Source of the DNA: Thermoplasmatales archaeon BRNA1
GTDB lineage: Archaea > Thermoplasmatota > Thermoplasmata > Methanomassiliicoccales > Methanomethylophilaceae
Assembly: GCA_000350305.1 (NCBI GenBank)
Contig: CP002916.1
Span: forward strand, 248,001-312,000
Length of the DNA: 64,000 nt
Direction: 5' to 3'
Shown: piece by piece, positions 51,462 to 60,645 of the stretch
Layout: every line of letters begins with the position of its first letter
Position numbering within the stretch: the first letter of the stretch is position 1
Made by a program: the position numbers and the translations under genes
The notes under the pieces: model-generated
Database searches by the model: none
What the model saw: only the letters and a program-made list of their open reading frames with translations
Told to the model about the DNA's origin: nothing

Positions 51462-52973
51462 ATGGCAGGACCTATCATTTGGGACGAGAAGAAGAAAGCA
51501 GAGGGCAACAGGATCACTGTCGACCCCATCACCCGTCTCGAGGGACACGGAAAGATCGAGATCTTCCTGGACGACCACGGAAACGTCGAGAACGCCTACT
51601 GGCAGGTTCCCGAGGTCAGGGGATTCGAGCGCTTCTGCATCGGCAGGCGCGTGACCGAGCTCAACCAGATCACCGCGAGGCTTTGCGGTGTCTGCCCCGG
51701 AGCCCACCACCTCGCCTCCACCAAGGCAATCGACGGATGCTTCAACGCCAAGCCCACCGAGGCCGCGTTCCACATCAGGGACACCTTCTACCAGGCGCAC
51801 TACGTGCACAGCCACATCGCGCACTTCTACGCCCTGGCAGCCGGAGACTTCGTCTGCGGACCCGCTGCCCCTGCAGCACAGAGGAACGTCCTCGGAGTCG
51901 TCGCGGCAGTCGGTGCCGAGACCGGACTCGCAGTGCTCAAGGCCCGCGAGCAGGCTCAGCGCATCCAGGCCATCATCGGAGGAAAGGCAACCCACCCCGT
52001 CATGGGAGTCCCCGGTGGAGTGACCAAGGCCATCTCCCAGGCAGAGGCAAAAGAGATCCAGGAGTACTCCGAGAACCTCGTCGCGTTCTCCGAGCTCTCC
52101 CTGAAGATCTTCCACGACGTCGTCCTTGCAAACAAGGAGTACGTGGACATCATCACCAACAAGGACCTCTACTACCACGAGACCTACCACATGTCCATCG
52201 TCAACGACAAGGGACAGTGCGACTTCCACGACGGAAAGGTCAAGGTCATCGACCAGGACGGAAAGGACTTCGACCTTTACGACCCCAACGACTACCTCGA
52301 CCACATCGCAGAGGCTTCCCTCCAGTGGTCCTACGAGAAGTTCCCCTACCTCCGCAACCCCGGATTCAAGGGACTCGTCGACGGACCCGACAGCGGAATC
52401 TACAGGGCAACCCCCCTCAGCAGGATGAACGTCACCAAGGATCTCCCCACCCCTCTCGCCAACGAGGCGCTGAAGGAGTACAGGTCGATCCTCGCACCCG
52501 ACGGAAAGCCCGTCCAGTTCACCCTCGCTACCCACTGGGCTAGGCTCATCGAGATGCTCTACGCCGCAGAGAAGCTGAAGGAGGACGCCTACAGCGACAA
52601 GCTGACCGATGCCAACATCAAGCAGACCGACCTCGTCCCCGGAGGACGCGGAGTCGGATGTGTCGAGGCTCCCCGCGGAACCCTGACCCACGACTACACC
52701 TGCGACGAGGACGGAATCGTCACCGCCTGCAACCTTGTTGTCGGAACCACCAACAACAACGGTCCGATCTGCATGGATGTCGCCAAGGTCGCCAAGGCAC
52801 TGATCAAGAACTACGATGTCTCTCCCGGACTGCTCAACATGGTTGAGATGGCGTTCAGGGCATACGACCCCTGCAACTCCTGCGCAACCCACAGCCTGCC
52901 CGGACAGATGCCTCTGGTTGCTGAAATCAGGAACCGCGACGGCAGCATTTACGACGTGCTGAAGCAGAACTGA
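51462..52973 (+). CDS. mvhA: F420-non-reducing hydrogenase large subunit
   Basis: A 503-aa [NiFe] large subunit. N-terminal metal motif RLCGVCPGAHH (about 67-77) and C-terminal DPCNSCATHS (about 471-480); the peptide after the histidine is normally removed by a maturation protease. RITVDPITRLEGHGKIEIF is the family start. It oxidises H2 and feeds the HdrA-MvhDGA complex. It lies 15 bases after mvhG behind AAAGGAGGA. Confidence 0.95.
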   Translation: MAGPIIWDEKKKAEGNRITVDPITRLEGHGKIEIFLDDHGNVENAYWQVPEVRGFERFCIGRRVTELNQITARLCGVCPGAHHLASTKAIDGCFNAKPTEAAFHIRDTFYQAHYVHSHIAHFYALAAGDFVCGPAAPAAQRNVLGVVAAVGAETGLAVLKAREQAQRIQAIIGGKATHPVMGVPGGVTKAISQAEAKEIQEYSENLVAFSELSLKIFHDVVLANKEYVDIITNKDLYYHETYHMSIVNDKGQCDFHDGKVKVIDQDGKDFDLYDPNDYLDHIAEASLQWSYEKFPYLRNPGFKGLVDGPDSGIYRATPLSRMNVTKDLPTPLANEALKEYRSILAPDGKPVQFTLATHWARLIEMLYAAEKLKEDAYSDKLTDANIKQTDLVPGGRGVGCVEAPRGTLTHDYTCDEDGIVTACNLVVGTTNNNGPICMDVAKVAKALIKNYDVSPGLLNMVEMAFRAYDPCNSCATHSLPGQMPLVAEIRNRDGSIYDVLKQN

Positions 52974-52982
52974 TGGTAAAAC

Positions 52983-53030
52983 GGGGCGGAAGCCCCTTAC
53001 CAAACCCTTTACGAGGGGGTAAAACCCCTC
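52983..53030 (+). terminator. Two hairpins ending the hdrA-mvhDGA operon
   Basis: GGGGC-GGAA-GCCCC at 52983-52996, then GAGGGG/CCCCTC at 53013-53030, followed about 10 bases later by GTTTTTC. The tandem stems form a robust terminator beyond mvhA. Confidence 0.65.
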
Positions 53031-53094
53031 GGACTCCCGTTTTTCTACATGTATCGGTCTGGGATGTAAATCCATTATCTGAACAGGAATGAAA

Positions 53095-53901
53095 TCAGAG
53101 CGCGGAGTGCCTGGGCTGGTCCTCGCGGTCGTTCCAGCGTTTGAACTGGCGGTCCGTGACCATTATGTCCCCCCTGCGTCCGAGGTCGACCCCGTCGAGA
53201 AGATAGATGTGGGAGTCGTCGAGCATCACTAGGTCGGAATTGAGTACGGGGCCGAGCATGGGAGTTCCGTTCTCGTTCACCGGGGATCCTCCCAGGAGGC
53301 GGTTGAAAGCCGGCACTACGATGAACGATTCGGGGAGCTTCCGGTATCTGGGTGTCTTCGATTCATCTTTCTCTGCGAATCTCCCCCTCATCCAGCAGGG
53401 TTCGGACATGTGGGCACCCACACCGTCGCGGAAGAGCACCGTAGGGTGCTCGTGACCCATGACGAGGGTCCTGCATTCCATGACCCTTTCCGAGGGCCAG
53501 GTGTGGCCGTGGACGAGTCCCACATCCTCCACGACCATTCCTGTGGCAGGACGGACACGTACCGCACCGGGGAGGAACTCCTCGATCGACGTGTCATGGT
53601 TCCCCCTGACCACATTGACCTGGTCGAAGTACTCCAGGAGACGGTCGAAGAACCTGGGAATCTCCCTGTACTCCTGTTTGGTGGAACCGGGGACGGAGTC
53701 CTTCACATCCCCGAGGACGATGATGCGGTAGATATCGTCCCCTGCGGCCTTAACGATGGAATCGAACATGTCGTCCGTCCTGGAGGTCAGGTGGACTCCT
53801 TTCGCTCCCAGATGGGCCTCTACGCCGATGTGCAGGTCCCCGATGACGAGGGTATCGTCCATCTTCAGGGCAGGGAAGTCCGGGACGGGTTGCAGATCCA
53901 T
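53095..53901 (-). CDS. Metallophosphoesterase (archaeal YmdB/PdeM-like)
   Basis: A 268-aa calcineurin-like phosphoesterase. Metal motifs: VIGDLHIG (about 19-26), VLGDVKDSV (about 62), RGNHD (about 99-103), VMGHEHP (about 147-153), VHGHTW. Related enzymes act on nucleic acids or nucleotide phosphodiesters; the substrate is unknown. Its ATG overlaps the stop of the nnr gene by one base. Confidence 0.8.
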   Translation of the reverse strand: MDLQPVPDFPALKMDDTLVIGDLHIGVEAHLGAKGVHLTSRTDDMFDSIVKAAGDDIYRIIVLGDVKDSVPGSTKQEYREIPRFFDRLLEYFDQVNVVRGNHDTSIEEFLPGAVRVRPATGMVVEDVGLVHGHTWPSERVMECRTLVMGHEHPTVLFRDGVGAHMSEPCWMRGRFAEKDESKTPRYRKLPESFIVVPAFNRLLGGSPVNENGTPMLGPVLNSDLVMLDDSHIYLLDGVDLGRRGDIMVTDRQFKRWNDREDQPRHSAL

Positions 53902-55298
53902 CAGAGGCCTACCCTGTCAAGACCCTGCTTTAGGGCTACGGCGACGTCGTCCGCGACATCGGTGGCTATCAGGCCGTACGAGAATTTCTGGAATGCGAGT
54001 TCACCCGCCCTTCCCGCGAGGTACGCTCCGAGGCAGGCGGCATCGAACGCCCCCATTCCCTTGGACAGCAGACCGCCTATCGTGCCCGCTAGGACATCTC
54101 CGGTGCCTGCCGAGGTCATGGCAGCGCAGCCGGTGCCGTTGAGGCGTATACGGTCCCCGTCGGAGACCATGTCCTCCTTGCCCTTCAGGACGACCGTGCA
54201 TCCCAGTCTGTCGGCAAGGTCCATGACGTCTCCCGGATCGCGGTCTTTACCGCCCAGGTTCCTGAACTCTCCGAGGTGCGGGGTGACGACCACGTCATCC
54301 CTGCCGATCCTGAAGTCCCTGCCCAGGGCGAACAGTCCGTCGGCATCGATGACCATGGGGAGGGGGCATTTGGTGACGAACTCCCTGACCGCCTTAACGG
54401 TGTCATCGGCCCTTCCGAGGCCGGGACCTATGACGACGGCATCCACGTCCTTGCAGATGCCCAGAACGGTGCTCAGATGGGATTGGGAGAGAACATCTCC
54501 CTGAAGCTTGTGCATGACGAACTCGGGGCACCACCCGGCGATCTCATCGAAGCTCTCCTCGGGAGTGGCGATCCTGACGTAATCCGCGCCGGCCCTCATC
54601 GAGGCCTTGGCGCTCATGGCGGGGGCTCCGAAGTACGGCCCTCCGCCGATTATCAGGATCCTCCCGTTGTCCCCCTTGCGGCTCCCCTCCTTGGGGACGG
54701 GGTAGCGCAGGAGGTCCCCGGGGCCGACCATGTAGGAAGCCTCCAGGGGCATCCCGATGTCGGCGATGACGATCTCTCCAGAGTTCTCCTTATTCATCCC
54801 CTCCTTGGAATCGACCATGGAGACGGTGATGTCCGGGACCACCTGTTTCACGGTGCCGAATCCAGAGGGGACGTCGATGGATACGATGACTCCCTCGAAG
54901 CCGTTGCAGAAGTCCACATACCTGTCGTAAGCTGGGCGCAGGGTGCCCGAGATTCCGGTCCCCAGCGCGGCATCGACGAGGACGTCGAAACCGTCCTCCT
55001 TTCCCGTGAAATCGGATACGGGGCACCGGAGCCTGGATAGCATCTTCTTGGATGCCTCTGAGCGCATGTCGTCTCCGTCTATCATGAAGACGCTTGCGTT
55101 CTTCAGATAGAACGCCGCGGCCAGCCCGTCCCCTCCGTTGTTCCCGCGGCCGCAGAATATCGCGACCCTCGAATCCGGGAATCTTTCCAGGATGAGGTCC
55201 GCCACGGCCTTCCCCGCGTTGTCCATGAGGGTGTCCACTCCGACCCCCAGGGCCTCGGAGTTGGCATCCATGACCTTGGAGTCGATGGCTGTTATCAA
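53901..55298 (-). CDS. nnr: Bifunctional NAD(P)HX epimerase/dehydratase
   Basis: A 465-aa repair enzyme. N-terminal YjeF epimerase (GVGVDTLMDNAGKAVADLI; FCGRGNNGGDGLAAAFYL) and a C-terminal ribokinase-like ADP/ATP-dependent dehydratase (KGDNGRILIIGGGPYFGAPAMSAKASMRAGADYV; GTGDVLAGTIGGLLSKG). It repairs hydrated NADH and NADPH. Start is TTG 55298, seven bases after GGAGTGAT; no ATG is suitable. Overlaps the phosphoesterase by one base. Confidence 0.93.
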   Translation of the reverse strand: MITAIDSKVMDANSEALGVGVDTLMDNAGKAVADLILERFPDSRVAIFCGRGNNGGDGLAAAFYLKNASVFMIDGDDMRSEASKKMLSRLRCPVSDFTGKEDGFDVLVDAALGTGISGTLRPAYDRYVDFCNGFEGVIVSIDVPSGFGTVKQVVPDITVSMVDSKEGMNKENSGEIVIADIGMPLEASYMVGPGDLLRYPVPKEGSRKGDNGRILIIGGGPYFGAPAMSAKASMRAGADYVRIATPEESFDEIAGWCPEFVMHKLQGDVLSQSHLSTVLGICKDVDAVVIGPGLGRADDTVKAVREFVTKCPLPMVIDADGLFALGRDFRIGRDDVVVTPHLGEFRNLGGKDRDPGDVMDLADRLGCTVVLKGKEDMVSDGDRIRLNGTGCAAMTSAGTGDVLAGTIGGLLSKGMGAFDAACLGAYLAGRAGELAFQKFSYGLIATDVADDVAVALKQGLDRVGL

Positions 55299-55304
55299 AA
55301 GGAA

Positions 55305-55598
55305 TCACTCCTGGTTCTTCACCAGGACCTCGCCGATCTTCGGCAGGATCTCACCCTTCTTCATCTTCCCCTTCTCCACGCGGACGCACCCCTTCTTGGC
55401 GATCCAGTCGCCGGGGTAGCATTTATCCTCGTAGATCTTGTAATCGAGATCGAGGGTGATGGCCCCTTTGGCAATCATGTCGAGGGAGGGCCTCTTCACA
55501 CACAGCGAGAGCGGGAGTCTCCTGCCCTCCGCGCGGGTGCGCTCGGCGTCGAAGTACTCCGGCCAAAGTGTGATTGCGGTATCCTCGTCGAATGCCAT
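55305..55598 (-). CDS. srp19: Signal recognition particle 19 kDa protein
   Basis: A 97-aa SRP19: LWPEYFDAERTRAEGRRLPLSLCVKRPSL is the family core. It binds SRP RNA loops and helps SRP54 assembly. It lies 6 bases upstream of nnr. The SRP RNA itself is not in this window. Confidence 0.92.
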   Translation of the reverse strand: MAFDEDTAITLWPEYFDAERTRAEGRRLPLSLCVKRPSLDMIAKGAITLDLDYKIYEDKCYPGDWIAKKGCVRVEKGKMKKGEILPKIGEVLVKNQE

Positions 55599-55655
55599 GG
55601 TATCGGTACCCCGATATGCAGAGCCAATAAAAGAAACTTATCGAAAAGTTATGGC

Positions 55656-55675
55656 CCCGGGGGCAGGGCCCCGGG
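55656..55675 (-). terminator. GC-rich hairpin after S8e
   Basis: CCCGGGG/CCCCGGG stem with GCAGGG loop, 16 bases past the S8e stop on the minus strand; a T-rich stretch (AACTTTTC) follows leftwards. Confidence 0.6.
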
Positions 55676-55691
55676 AAATGATTTGGATGTC

Positions 55692-56078
55692 TCAGATGAG
55701 AACTGCGTTGATGGCGCCGTGCTGTCCGGGCCTGGAGGTCACGATAGCGGTTCCGGCCTCGGTCTCGATCTTCGCACCCTTGTTGATGATGTTACGCTGA
55801 ACGTAGTTGGGGTCCGAAGGGTTCTCGACGACGTTGAGGATCTTGACCTGCTTGACGGTGTTGGTCTTCTTGTCGACAACGTTCGCGAACTGGGCGGTGA
55901 GCATTCCGACCTTGACGGATCCGCCCATTCCGCGGTACTGCTTGCGGACTGCGGGCTGGTCCTTGGTGAGCCTGGTGAACTGCTTCTCCCTGCTGATCTC
56001 GAACTTTCTCTTACCGCGGGAAAGGATGAACCTTCCTCCGGTGGCTTTCCTTCCAGATTTTCCCTGCCAAAGTGCCAT
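55692..56078 (-). CDS. rps8e: Ribosomal protein S8e
   Basis: A 128-aa archaeal S8e: MALWQGKSGRKATGGRFILSRGKRKFEIS, with the usual C-terminal beta region (NIINKGAKIETEAGTAIVTSRPGQHGAINAVLI). Single-gene unit with an upstream AT-rich promoter around 56090-56130. Confidence 0.96.
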   Translation of the reverse strand: MALWQGKSGRKATGGRFILSRGKRKFEISREKQFTRLTKDQPAVRKQYRGMGGSVKVGMLTAQFANVVDKKTNTVKQVKILNVVENPSDPNYVQRNIINKGAKIETEAGTAIVTSRPGQHGAINAVLI

Positions 56079-56138
56079 GTTAATCAGCCCTGCTTATCTA
56101 TGATTAATATATAAATTTTAAGGGCGTCTTATAGGATA

Positions 56139-56786
56139 TCACGCGGGATCCAAGGGGCCGATGAGCTTCGCATCCGCTTTTCCGTTATCGACTGTCAGGA
56201 TGGCGCAGTACCCCTCTTTGGCGGGCCCGGGATTGACGAACAGTGTTCCGTCGATTGTCTGGGCGCCGATGTCCTCGTGGATGTGTCCGCTGAGGGCGAC
56301 CAGGGGCCTGAAGTCCTCCACGATCTTCCTGATGGCGGGGCTTCCCACCGACATTCCGTTGGGGATGTGGTCGAGGATGCCGTAGGAGGGCGCGTGGGTC
56401 ATGAGTATCATGCCCTTCCTGGAGATGGGGCGCAGCTTGGCGTCGATCTCCTCCTCCGAGAGCTCGAACGGGGTGCCGAAGATGGTGACGTTGGATCCGC
56501 CGAGACCTGCGACGTAGACGTCGCCGAACTGCACGGATTTGCCGTGCATGTCGACGGCGACCTCGGAGATCCTCGCCGGGAGGTCGCGGGGGTCGCAGTT
56601 GCCGGGGAGGCAGTACACCTTGGCCTTGACGGAGGAGATGATCTCCACCGCATCGTCGGAGGTGCCCATGTCGGTGACGTCCCCGAGGAACAGGACGTTC
56701 TCGATGTTCTCCTTCTCGATTATGCTGTTGATCCAAGCGAGGTTCGATGCCTTCTGGTGAAGGTCGGTGAGAACGAGGAATTTCAT
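56139..56786 (-). CDS. Metallophosphoesterase, calcineurin-like
   Basis: A 215-aa protein starting MKFLVLTDLHQKASNLAWIN. Metal motifs: TDLH (8-11), LGDVTD (about 35-40), PGNCDP (about 64-69), THAPSYG (about 131-137), SGHIHED (about 167-173). It is a small cytoplasmic phosphodiesterase; GNCD in place of GNHD is common in this branch. Substrate unknown. The frame is open to 56861, but ATG 56786 is the family start. Confidence 0.8.
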   Translation of the reverse strand: MKFLVLTDLHQKASNLAWINSIIEKENIENVLFLGDVTDMGTSDDAVEIISSVKAKVYCLPGNCDPRDLPARISEVAVDMHGKSVQFGDVYVAGLGGSNVTIFGTPFELSEEEIDAKLRPISRKGMILMTHAPSYGILDHIPNGMSVGSPAIRKIVEDFRPLVALSGHIHEDIGAQTIDGTLFVNPGPAKEGYCAILTVDNGKADAKLIGPLDPA

Positions 56787-56830
56787 GCCCCGTAATCGTC
56801 GGGACAGTACTTTACGATATCCCAAAAGGG

Positions 56831-56848
56831 GCGGGGGATGACCCCCGC
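56831..56848 (-). terminator. Hairpin after the TerB-like gene
   Basis: Perfect 7-bp stem GCGGGGG/CCCCCGC with an ATGA loop, 10 bases past the TerB-like stop (minus strand). Confidence 0.55.
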
Positions 56849-56857
56849 GTCGGGGTT

Positions 56858-57313
56858 TCACTCGGCGATGAGCTGCCTAATCCAGGCCTTCTCCTTGCCG
56901 GAGATCCTGCCGTCGACCGCGCAGATGAGCATGCAGACGGTGATGATGTCGATCTTCATCTGGGGGGACACCTGTCCGAGGAGGTCCACCATGAAGTCCA
57001 CGACGTTCTTGTTCTCGTTGGTGTTTAGCTGGAGCTTGTTGAAAATCCTCTTTGCCTCCTCGAAGGGGACCTCCTGGCCCATGAACGCCTCGAGTCCGGG
57101 CTTGATGAGGTTGAACTCTGCCTCGGCGAGCTTGCCGTCGGCCGCCATGGACATGAGGATGAAGTCCAGGAAGACCTGGGCACCGGTCTCCTCGTCCTCG
57201 GTGATCGCCGAGAGTGCGGAGAGGACGCTGGCGGATTTCTCCCTGAGGATGGCTCCGAAGGTCGCGGGGTCAAGCTGCTCGAACTCCTTGCATATGTCGT
57301 CGAATTGGGTCAT
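56858..57313 (-). CDS. TerB-like helical protein
   Basis: A 151-aa all-helical protein, MTQFDDICKEFEQLDPATFG..., with the TerB/DjlA N-domain-like motif LDFILMSMAADGKLAEAEFNLI and a second ICAVDGRISGKEKAWI. These DGxIxxxE loops bind metal in TerB proteins. Role unknown; tellurite resistance is only the family name. Start ATG 57313 chosen over an upstream in-frame extension. Confidence 0.65.
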   Translation of the reverse strand: MTQFDDICKEFEQLDPATFGAILREKSASVLSALSAITEDEETGAQVFLDFILMSMAADGKLAEAEFNLIKPGLEAFMGQEVPFEEAKRIFNKLQLNTNENKNVVDFMVDLLGQVSPQMKIDIITVCMLICAVDGRISGKEKAWIRQLIAE

Positions 57314-57459
57314 GTCTATCGGGACGTCATCGGAAAGACGGTTTAAATCCGTTACGAACCCGGAAGAAACACACATGTGCCAGATGTTTCAGATGTTTGT
57401 CTCATGCAGACGTATTGGACAGCGAACAGTATATGTAGAAGGTAAAAATTGCAAGATTC

Positions 57460-58254
57460 GTGTTCGCAGAACTCCCGGATGTCAGGATGTACTATGAGGA
57501 CGAAGGCTCTGGGGAGCCCGTAATCCTCATCGCAGGTGTCGGTGCAAACCACCGTTTCTGGAAGACCATGGTCCCCCTTCTCAAGGGATACAGGGTCATC
57601 ACCCTCGACAACCGCGGGGTCGGGGAGACCGAATACAAGGGAGAGATCCAGATCGACATCATGGCGGACGACGTCATCCACCTGATGGATTACCTTCATA
57701 TCCTGAAGGCGCACATCGTCGGATGGTCCATGGGTTCCCAGATATCCCAGTCCCTGGCAATCAGGCATCCCAAGAGGCTGCAGTCCCTCACCCTCGTCTC
57801 GTCCTACCAGTTCAGGCCCCACCGCTCCGCCTACTTCATGTATCAGATGACCAAGGCGGCCGCCGAGGGCAGGTGCACCATGGATGAGGTCAACCTCCTG
57901 CTGAACTCGTTCTGCTTCCCGGAGTCCGCCTTCGCGGCATACGCGAAGAAAGGGACGATCATGCCGGTCCCCAGACACCCGGAGGATCCCAGGGAGGTCT
58001 ACAAACAGATGACCTCCATGGACAACTTCGACACAACCGAGAGGACCAAGGACATCACCGCCCCCAGCCTCGTCATACACGGAGGGATGGACATCATGGT
58101 GGAGCCCCTCAAGGGAAGGGCCATCGGGAACTCCATTCCCAAGTGCACCTATATCGAGCTCCCCGGAGAGGGACACACCATCGCCCCCGAGCTCTACATC
58201 GATGCCCTGAAGAAACATCTCAGGGACAACAGGATGGCCCCTTCCAAGGAATGA
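57460..58254 (+). CDS. Alpha/beta hydrolase
   Basis: A 264-aa hydrolase beginning at GTG 57460 (VFAELPDVRMYYEDEGSGEP). The oxyanion HG-like region is AGVGANHRF, the nucleophile elbow is GWSMGS (about 88-93), the acid is in GGMDIMV, and the His in GEGHTI (about 242). Resembles the 3-oxoadipate enol-lactonase/haloalkane-type group; substrate unknown. No ATG precedes; a TATA-like atatg is upstream. Confidence 0.8.
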   Translation: MFAELPDVRMYYEDEGSGEPVILIAGVGANHRFWKTMVPLLKGYRVITLDNRGVGETEYKGEIQIDIMADDVIHLMDYLHILKAHIVGWSMGSQISQSLAIRHPKRLQSLTLVSSYQFRPHRSAYFMYQMTKAAAEGRCTMDEVNLLLNSFCFPESAFAAYAKKGTIMPVPRHPEDPREVYKQMTSMDNFDTTERTKDITAPSLVIHGGMDIMVEPLKGRAIGNSIPKCTYIELPGEGHTIAPELYIDALKKHLRDNRMAPSKE

Positions 58255-58274
58255 GCCAGATTGGGGAAAAAATG

Positions 58275-58294
58275 ACGGGGCTTTCAAGCCCCGT
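58275..58294. terminator. Hairpin between the hydrolase and korC
   Basis: ACGGGGCTT-TC-AAGCCCCGT, a 9-bp stem, between two convergent stops; T-runs occur on both sides (AAAAAATG and GTTTGAGG). Bidirectional terminator. Confidence 0.7.
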
Positions 58295-58301
58295 TTGAGG
58301 T

Positions 58302-58835
58302 TTAGTTCTCGGTTCCGAGCTTGATGCAGAGCCTGTTCTTGTCCAGCAGGTCCATCTTCTTCGCGGGGATGGTTTTCTGGAGCCCCTTGTCGAGGTTCTC
58401 GGGGGTGCAGAACGAGGTCTCCTTGAACAGCTTCCCGAGGATGACCATGTTGGCCGCTCCCTTGATGCCGGCGTTCTCCGCAATCTCGGATGCCGGGAGG
58501 TAGATGACCTCCACATCGGAGCGCTCGACCTTCTTGGTGATGATGGAGCTGTCGACGATGATGAGTCCTCCGGGGACGACGTCCTTCTCGAACTTCTCGA
58601 GGGAGGGGAGGTTCATGGCCACCAGGACATCGGGGTTGACGACCAGGGGGGAACCGATCTTGCTGTCGGACAGGCAGACGCTGCAGTTGGCGGTACCGCC
58701 GCGCATCTCGGGTCCGTAGGATGGGAGCCAGGATACTTCCCTGCCCTCCATCAGTCCCGCGTAGGCGATGACCTTGCCGGTGAACAGGATTCCCTGTCCG
58801 CCGAAACCTGCCAGGAGGATGTTGAGGTCCTTCAC
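58302..58835 (-). CDS. korC: 2-oxoglutarate:ferredoxin oxidoreductase subunit gamma
   Basis: A 177-aa gamma subunit: [24 protein letters not shown] and [20 protein letters not shown]. Starts at GTG 58835 behind GGGAGG and overlaps the korB stop (GTGA). The upstream frame to 58904 lies in korB. It forms KorABCD, which makes 2-oxoglutarate or succinyl-CoA with ferredoxin, part of the incomplete TCA cycle. Confidence 0.9.
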   Translation of the reverse strand: MKDLNILLAGFGGQGILFTGKVIAYAGLMEGREVSWLPSYGPEMRGGTANCSVCLSDSKIGSPLVVNPDVLVAMNLPSLEKFEKDVVPGGLIIVDSSIITKKVERSDVEVIYLPASEIAENAGIKGAANMVILGKLFKETSFCTPENLDKGLQKTIPAKKMDLLDKNRLCIKLGTEN

Positions 58836-59584
58836 TGCTCTCCCTCCCCGACGTCCTTGTAGACACCAAGCGGATAGTACGGCAGCATGTTGTCCCTCAG
58901 CCACTGGAGCGCGTCTCCGGGGGCCATTCCCCAGTTGGTGGGGCAGGTGGAGACGACCTCTATGATGCAGTATCCCTTGCCTGCCATCTGGTACTCGAAG
59001 GCCTTCTTGATTGCCTTCTTGGCCGCCTTGACGTTCTTGACGCAGTCGACGGTGACGCGCTGCGCGAGCGCGACCCCTTTGACGGAGGACAGCAGCTCGC
59101 AGACCCTGATGGGGTTGCCGGCGACGGAGGTGTCCCTTCCGTAGGGGGTGGTCTGGGTGACCTGTCCGGGCAGGGTGGTGGGTGCCATCTGTCCGCCGGT
59201 CATCCCGTAGATCGCGTTGTTGATGAAGATCGCGACGATGTTCTCGCCTCTGGCCGCGGCGTGGACGGTCTCGCCCATTCCGATGGCGGCGAGGTCTCCG
59301 TCACCCTGGTAGGTGAAGACCACATCGTCGGGTCTGGCTCTTTTGACTCCGGTGGCGACGGCGGGTGCGCGTCCGTGGGGGGCCTGCACCATGTCGCAGC
59401 CGAAGTAGTTGTATGTGAAGACGGAGCATCCGACGGATGCGACTCCGACGGTCCTGCCCTCGATGCCGAGCTCGTCGATGACCTCGGCCACGAGCCTGTG
59501 GACGATTCCGTGGGTGCATCCCGGGCAGTAGTGCAGGGGGACGTCCAGGAGCGCCTTGGGTCTCTCTCCGATAACCTTTGCCAT
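58832..59584 (-). CDS. korB: 2-oxoglutarate:ferredoxin oxidoreductase subunit beta
   Basis: A 250-aa TPP-binding subunit: HYCPGCTHGIVHRL, then GDGDLAAIGMGETVHAAARG, IFINNAIYGMTGGQMAPTT. Binds TPP and a [4Fe-4S] cluster. Its ATG 59584 overlaps the korA stop by one base. Confidence 0.94.
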   Translation of the reverse strand: MAKVIGERPKALLDVPLHYCPGCTHGIVHRLVAEVIDELGIEGRTVGVASVGCSVFTYNYFGCDMVQAPHGRAPAVATGVKRARPDDVVFTYQGDGDLAAIGMGETVHAAARGENIVAIFINNAIYGMTGGQMAPTTLPGQVTQTTPYGRDTSVAGNPIRVCELLSSVKGVALAQRVTVDCVKNVKAAKKAIKKAFEYQMAGKGYCIIEVVSTCPTNWGMAPGDALQWLRDNMLPYYPLGVYKDVGEGEQ

Positions 59585-60645
59585 CAGTAATCGCCTCCGT
59601 TGATCTTGACGATTTGTTCGAGGACTTCCTTGGGAGTGGGGACCACTCCTCCGGTGCGTCCGAAGAAGAGGACGGGCTTCTTGCCCTCGACGATGGTCCT
59701 GACGTCCTCGACCATCTGGCCCATGTTCATCTCGACCGACAGGAACGCTTTGGCATGGCCGATGTGCTTCCTGATGGTCTTGTCGGGGTACGGCCACAGG
59801 GTGATGGGCCTGACGAGTCCGGCCTTGATTCCCTGCGCCCTTGCCATGTCGACGGCGGAGTGGCAGATCCTGGAGGACGCTCCGAAGGCGACGAGGATGA
59901 TTTCCGCATCGTCCGCGAGGTACTCCTCGGCCCTCTGCTCGGTCTCCTTGATCCTCTCGTACTTCTCGAACCTCTCGACGTTGAGCCTCTCGAGCTCCAG
60001 GGGCTCGATGTAGAGGGAGTTCACGACGTTGTGCTTCCTCTTGCCCTGGTGTCCCTTCGCGGCCCAGTCCTTGTTGTCGACGGGCTCCCTGGGCTCGGGC
60101 AGGACGACTGGCTCCATCATCTGTCCCAGCAGTCCGTCGGATAGGATCATGGTGGGCATCCTGTACTTGTCCCCGAGGTCGAAGGCGTCGGAGATGAGGT
60201 CCACGGTCTCCTGGACGGTGGACGGGGCGAAGACCAGCAGGTGGAAGTCTCCGTGTCCGGTCGCCTTGGTGGCCTGGAAGTAGTCGGACTGCGAGGGCTG
60301 GATCCCTCCGAGTCCGGGGCCTCCCCTCTCGACGTTGACGATGAGGCAGGGGACGTCCGATCCGGCGATGTAGGAGATCCCCTCGGACATCAGGCTGATT
60401 CCGGGGGAGGAGGTGGATGTCATGACCCTGACACCGGCGGCTCCGGCTCCCAGGACCATGTTGATGGATGCCACCTCGGACTCCGCCTGGAGGTAGAGCC
60501 CGCCGATCTTCGGCATCCTCTTGGACATGTATGCTGCGACCTCGGTCTGGGGGGTGATGGGGTATCCGAAGAAGTGCCTGCAGCCGGCCGCGATGGCGGC
60601 CTCCGCGATGGCCTCGTTACCCTTCATGAGAACTTTGTCTGCCAT
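59584..60645 (-). CDS. korA: 2-oxoglutarate:ferredoxin oxidoreductase subunit alpha
   Basis: A 353-aa alpha subunit: KGNEAIAEAAIAAGCRHFFGYPITPQTEVAAYM, TSTSSPGISLMSEGISYI, VNVERGGPGLGGIQPSQSDYFQA. It contains the pyrimidine domain and contacts TPP. It directly follows korD and overlaps korB by one base. Confidence 0.94.
   Translation of the reverse strand: MADKVLMKGNEAIAEAAIAAGCRHFFGYPITPQTEVAAYMSKRMPKIGGLYLQAESEVASINMVLGAGAAGVRVMTSTSSPGISLMSEGISYIAGSDVPCLIVNVERGGPGLGGIQPSQSDYFQATKATGHGDFHLLVFAPSTVQETVDLISDAFDLGDKYRMPTMILSDGLLGQMMEPVVLPEPREPVDNKDWAAKGHQGKRKHNVVNSLYIEPLELERLNVERFEKYERIKETEQRAEEYLADDAEIILVAFGASSRICHSAVDMARAQGIKAGLVRPITLWPYPDKTIRKHIGHAKAFLSVEMNMGQMVEDVRTIVEGKKPVLFFGRTGGVVPTPKEVLEQIVKINGGDY

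Noticed and set aside
50400-53075. An 891-codon frame antisense to mvhG and mvhA
   Set aside because: Same reason; low-complexity Val/Asp/Gly/Leu composition and hydrogenase subunits on the other strand.
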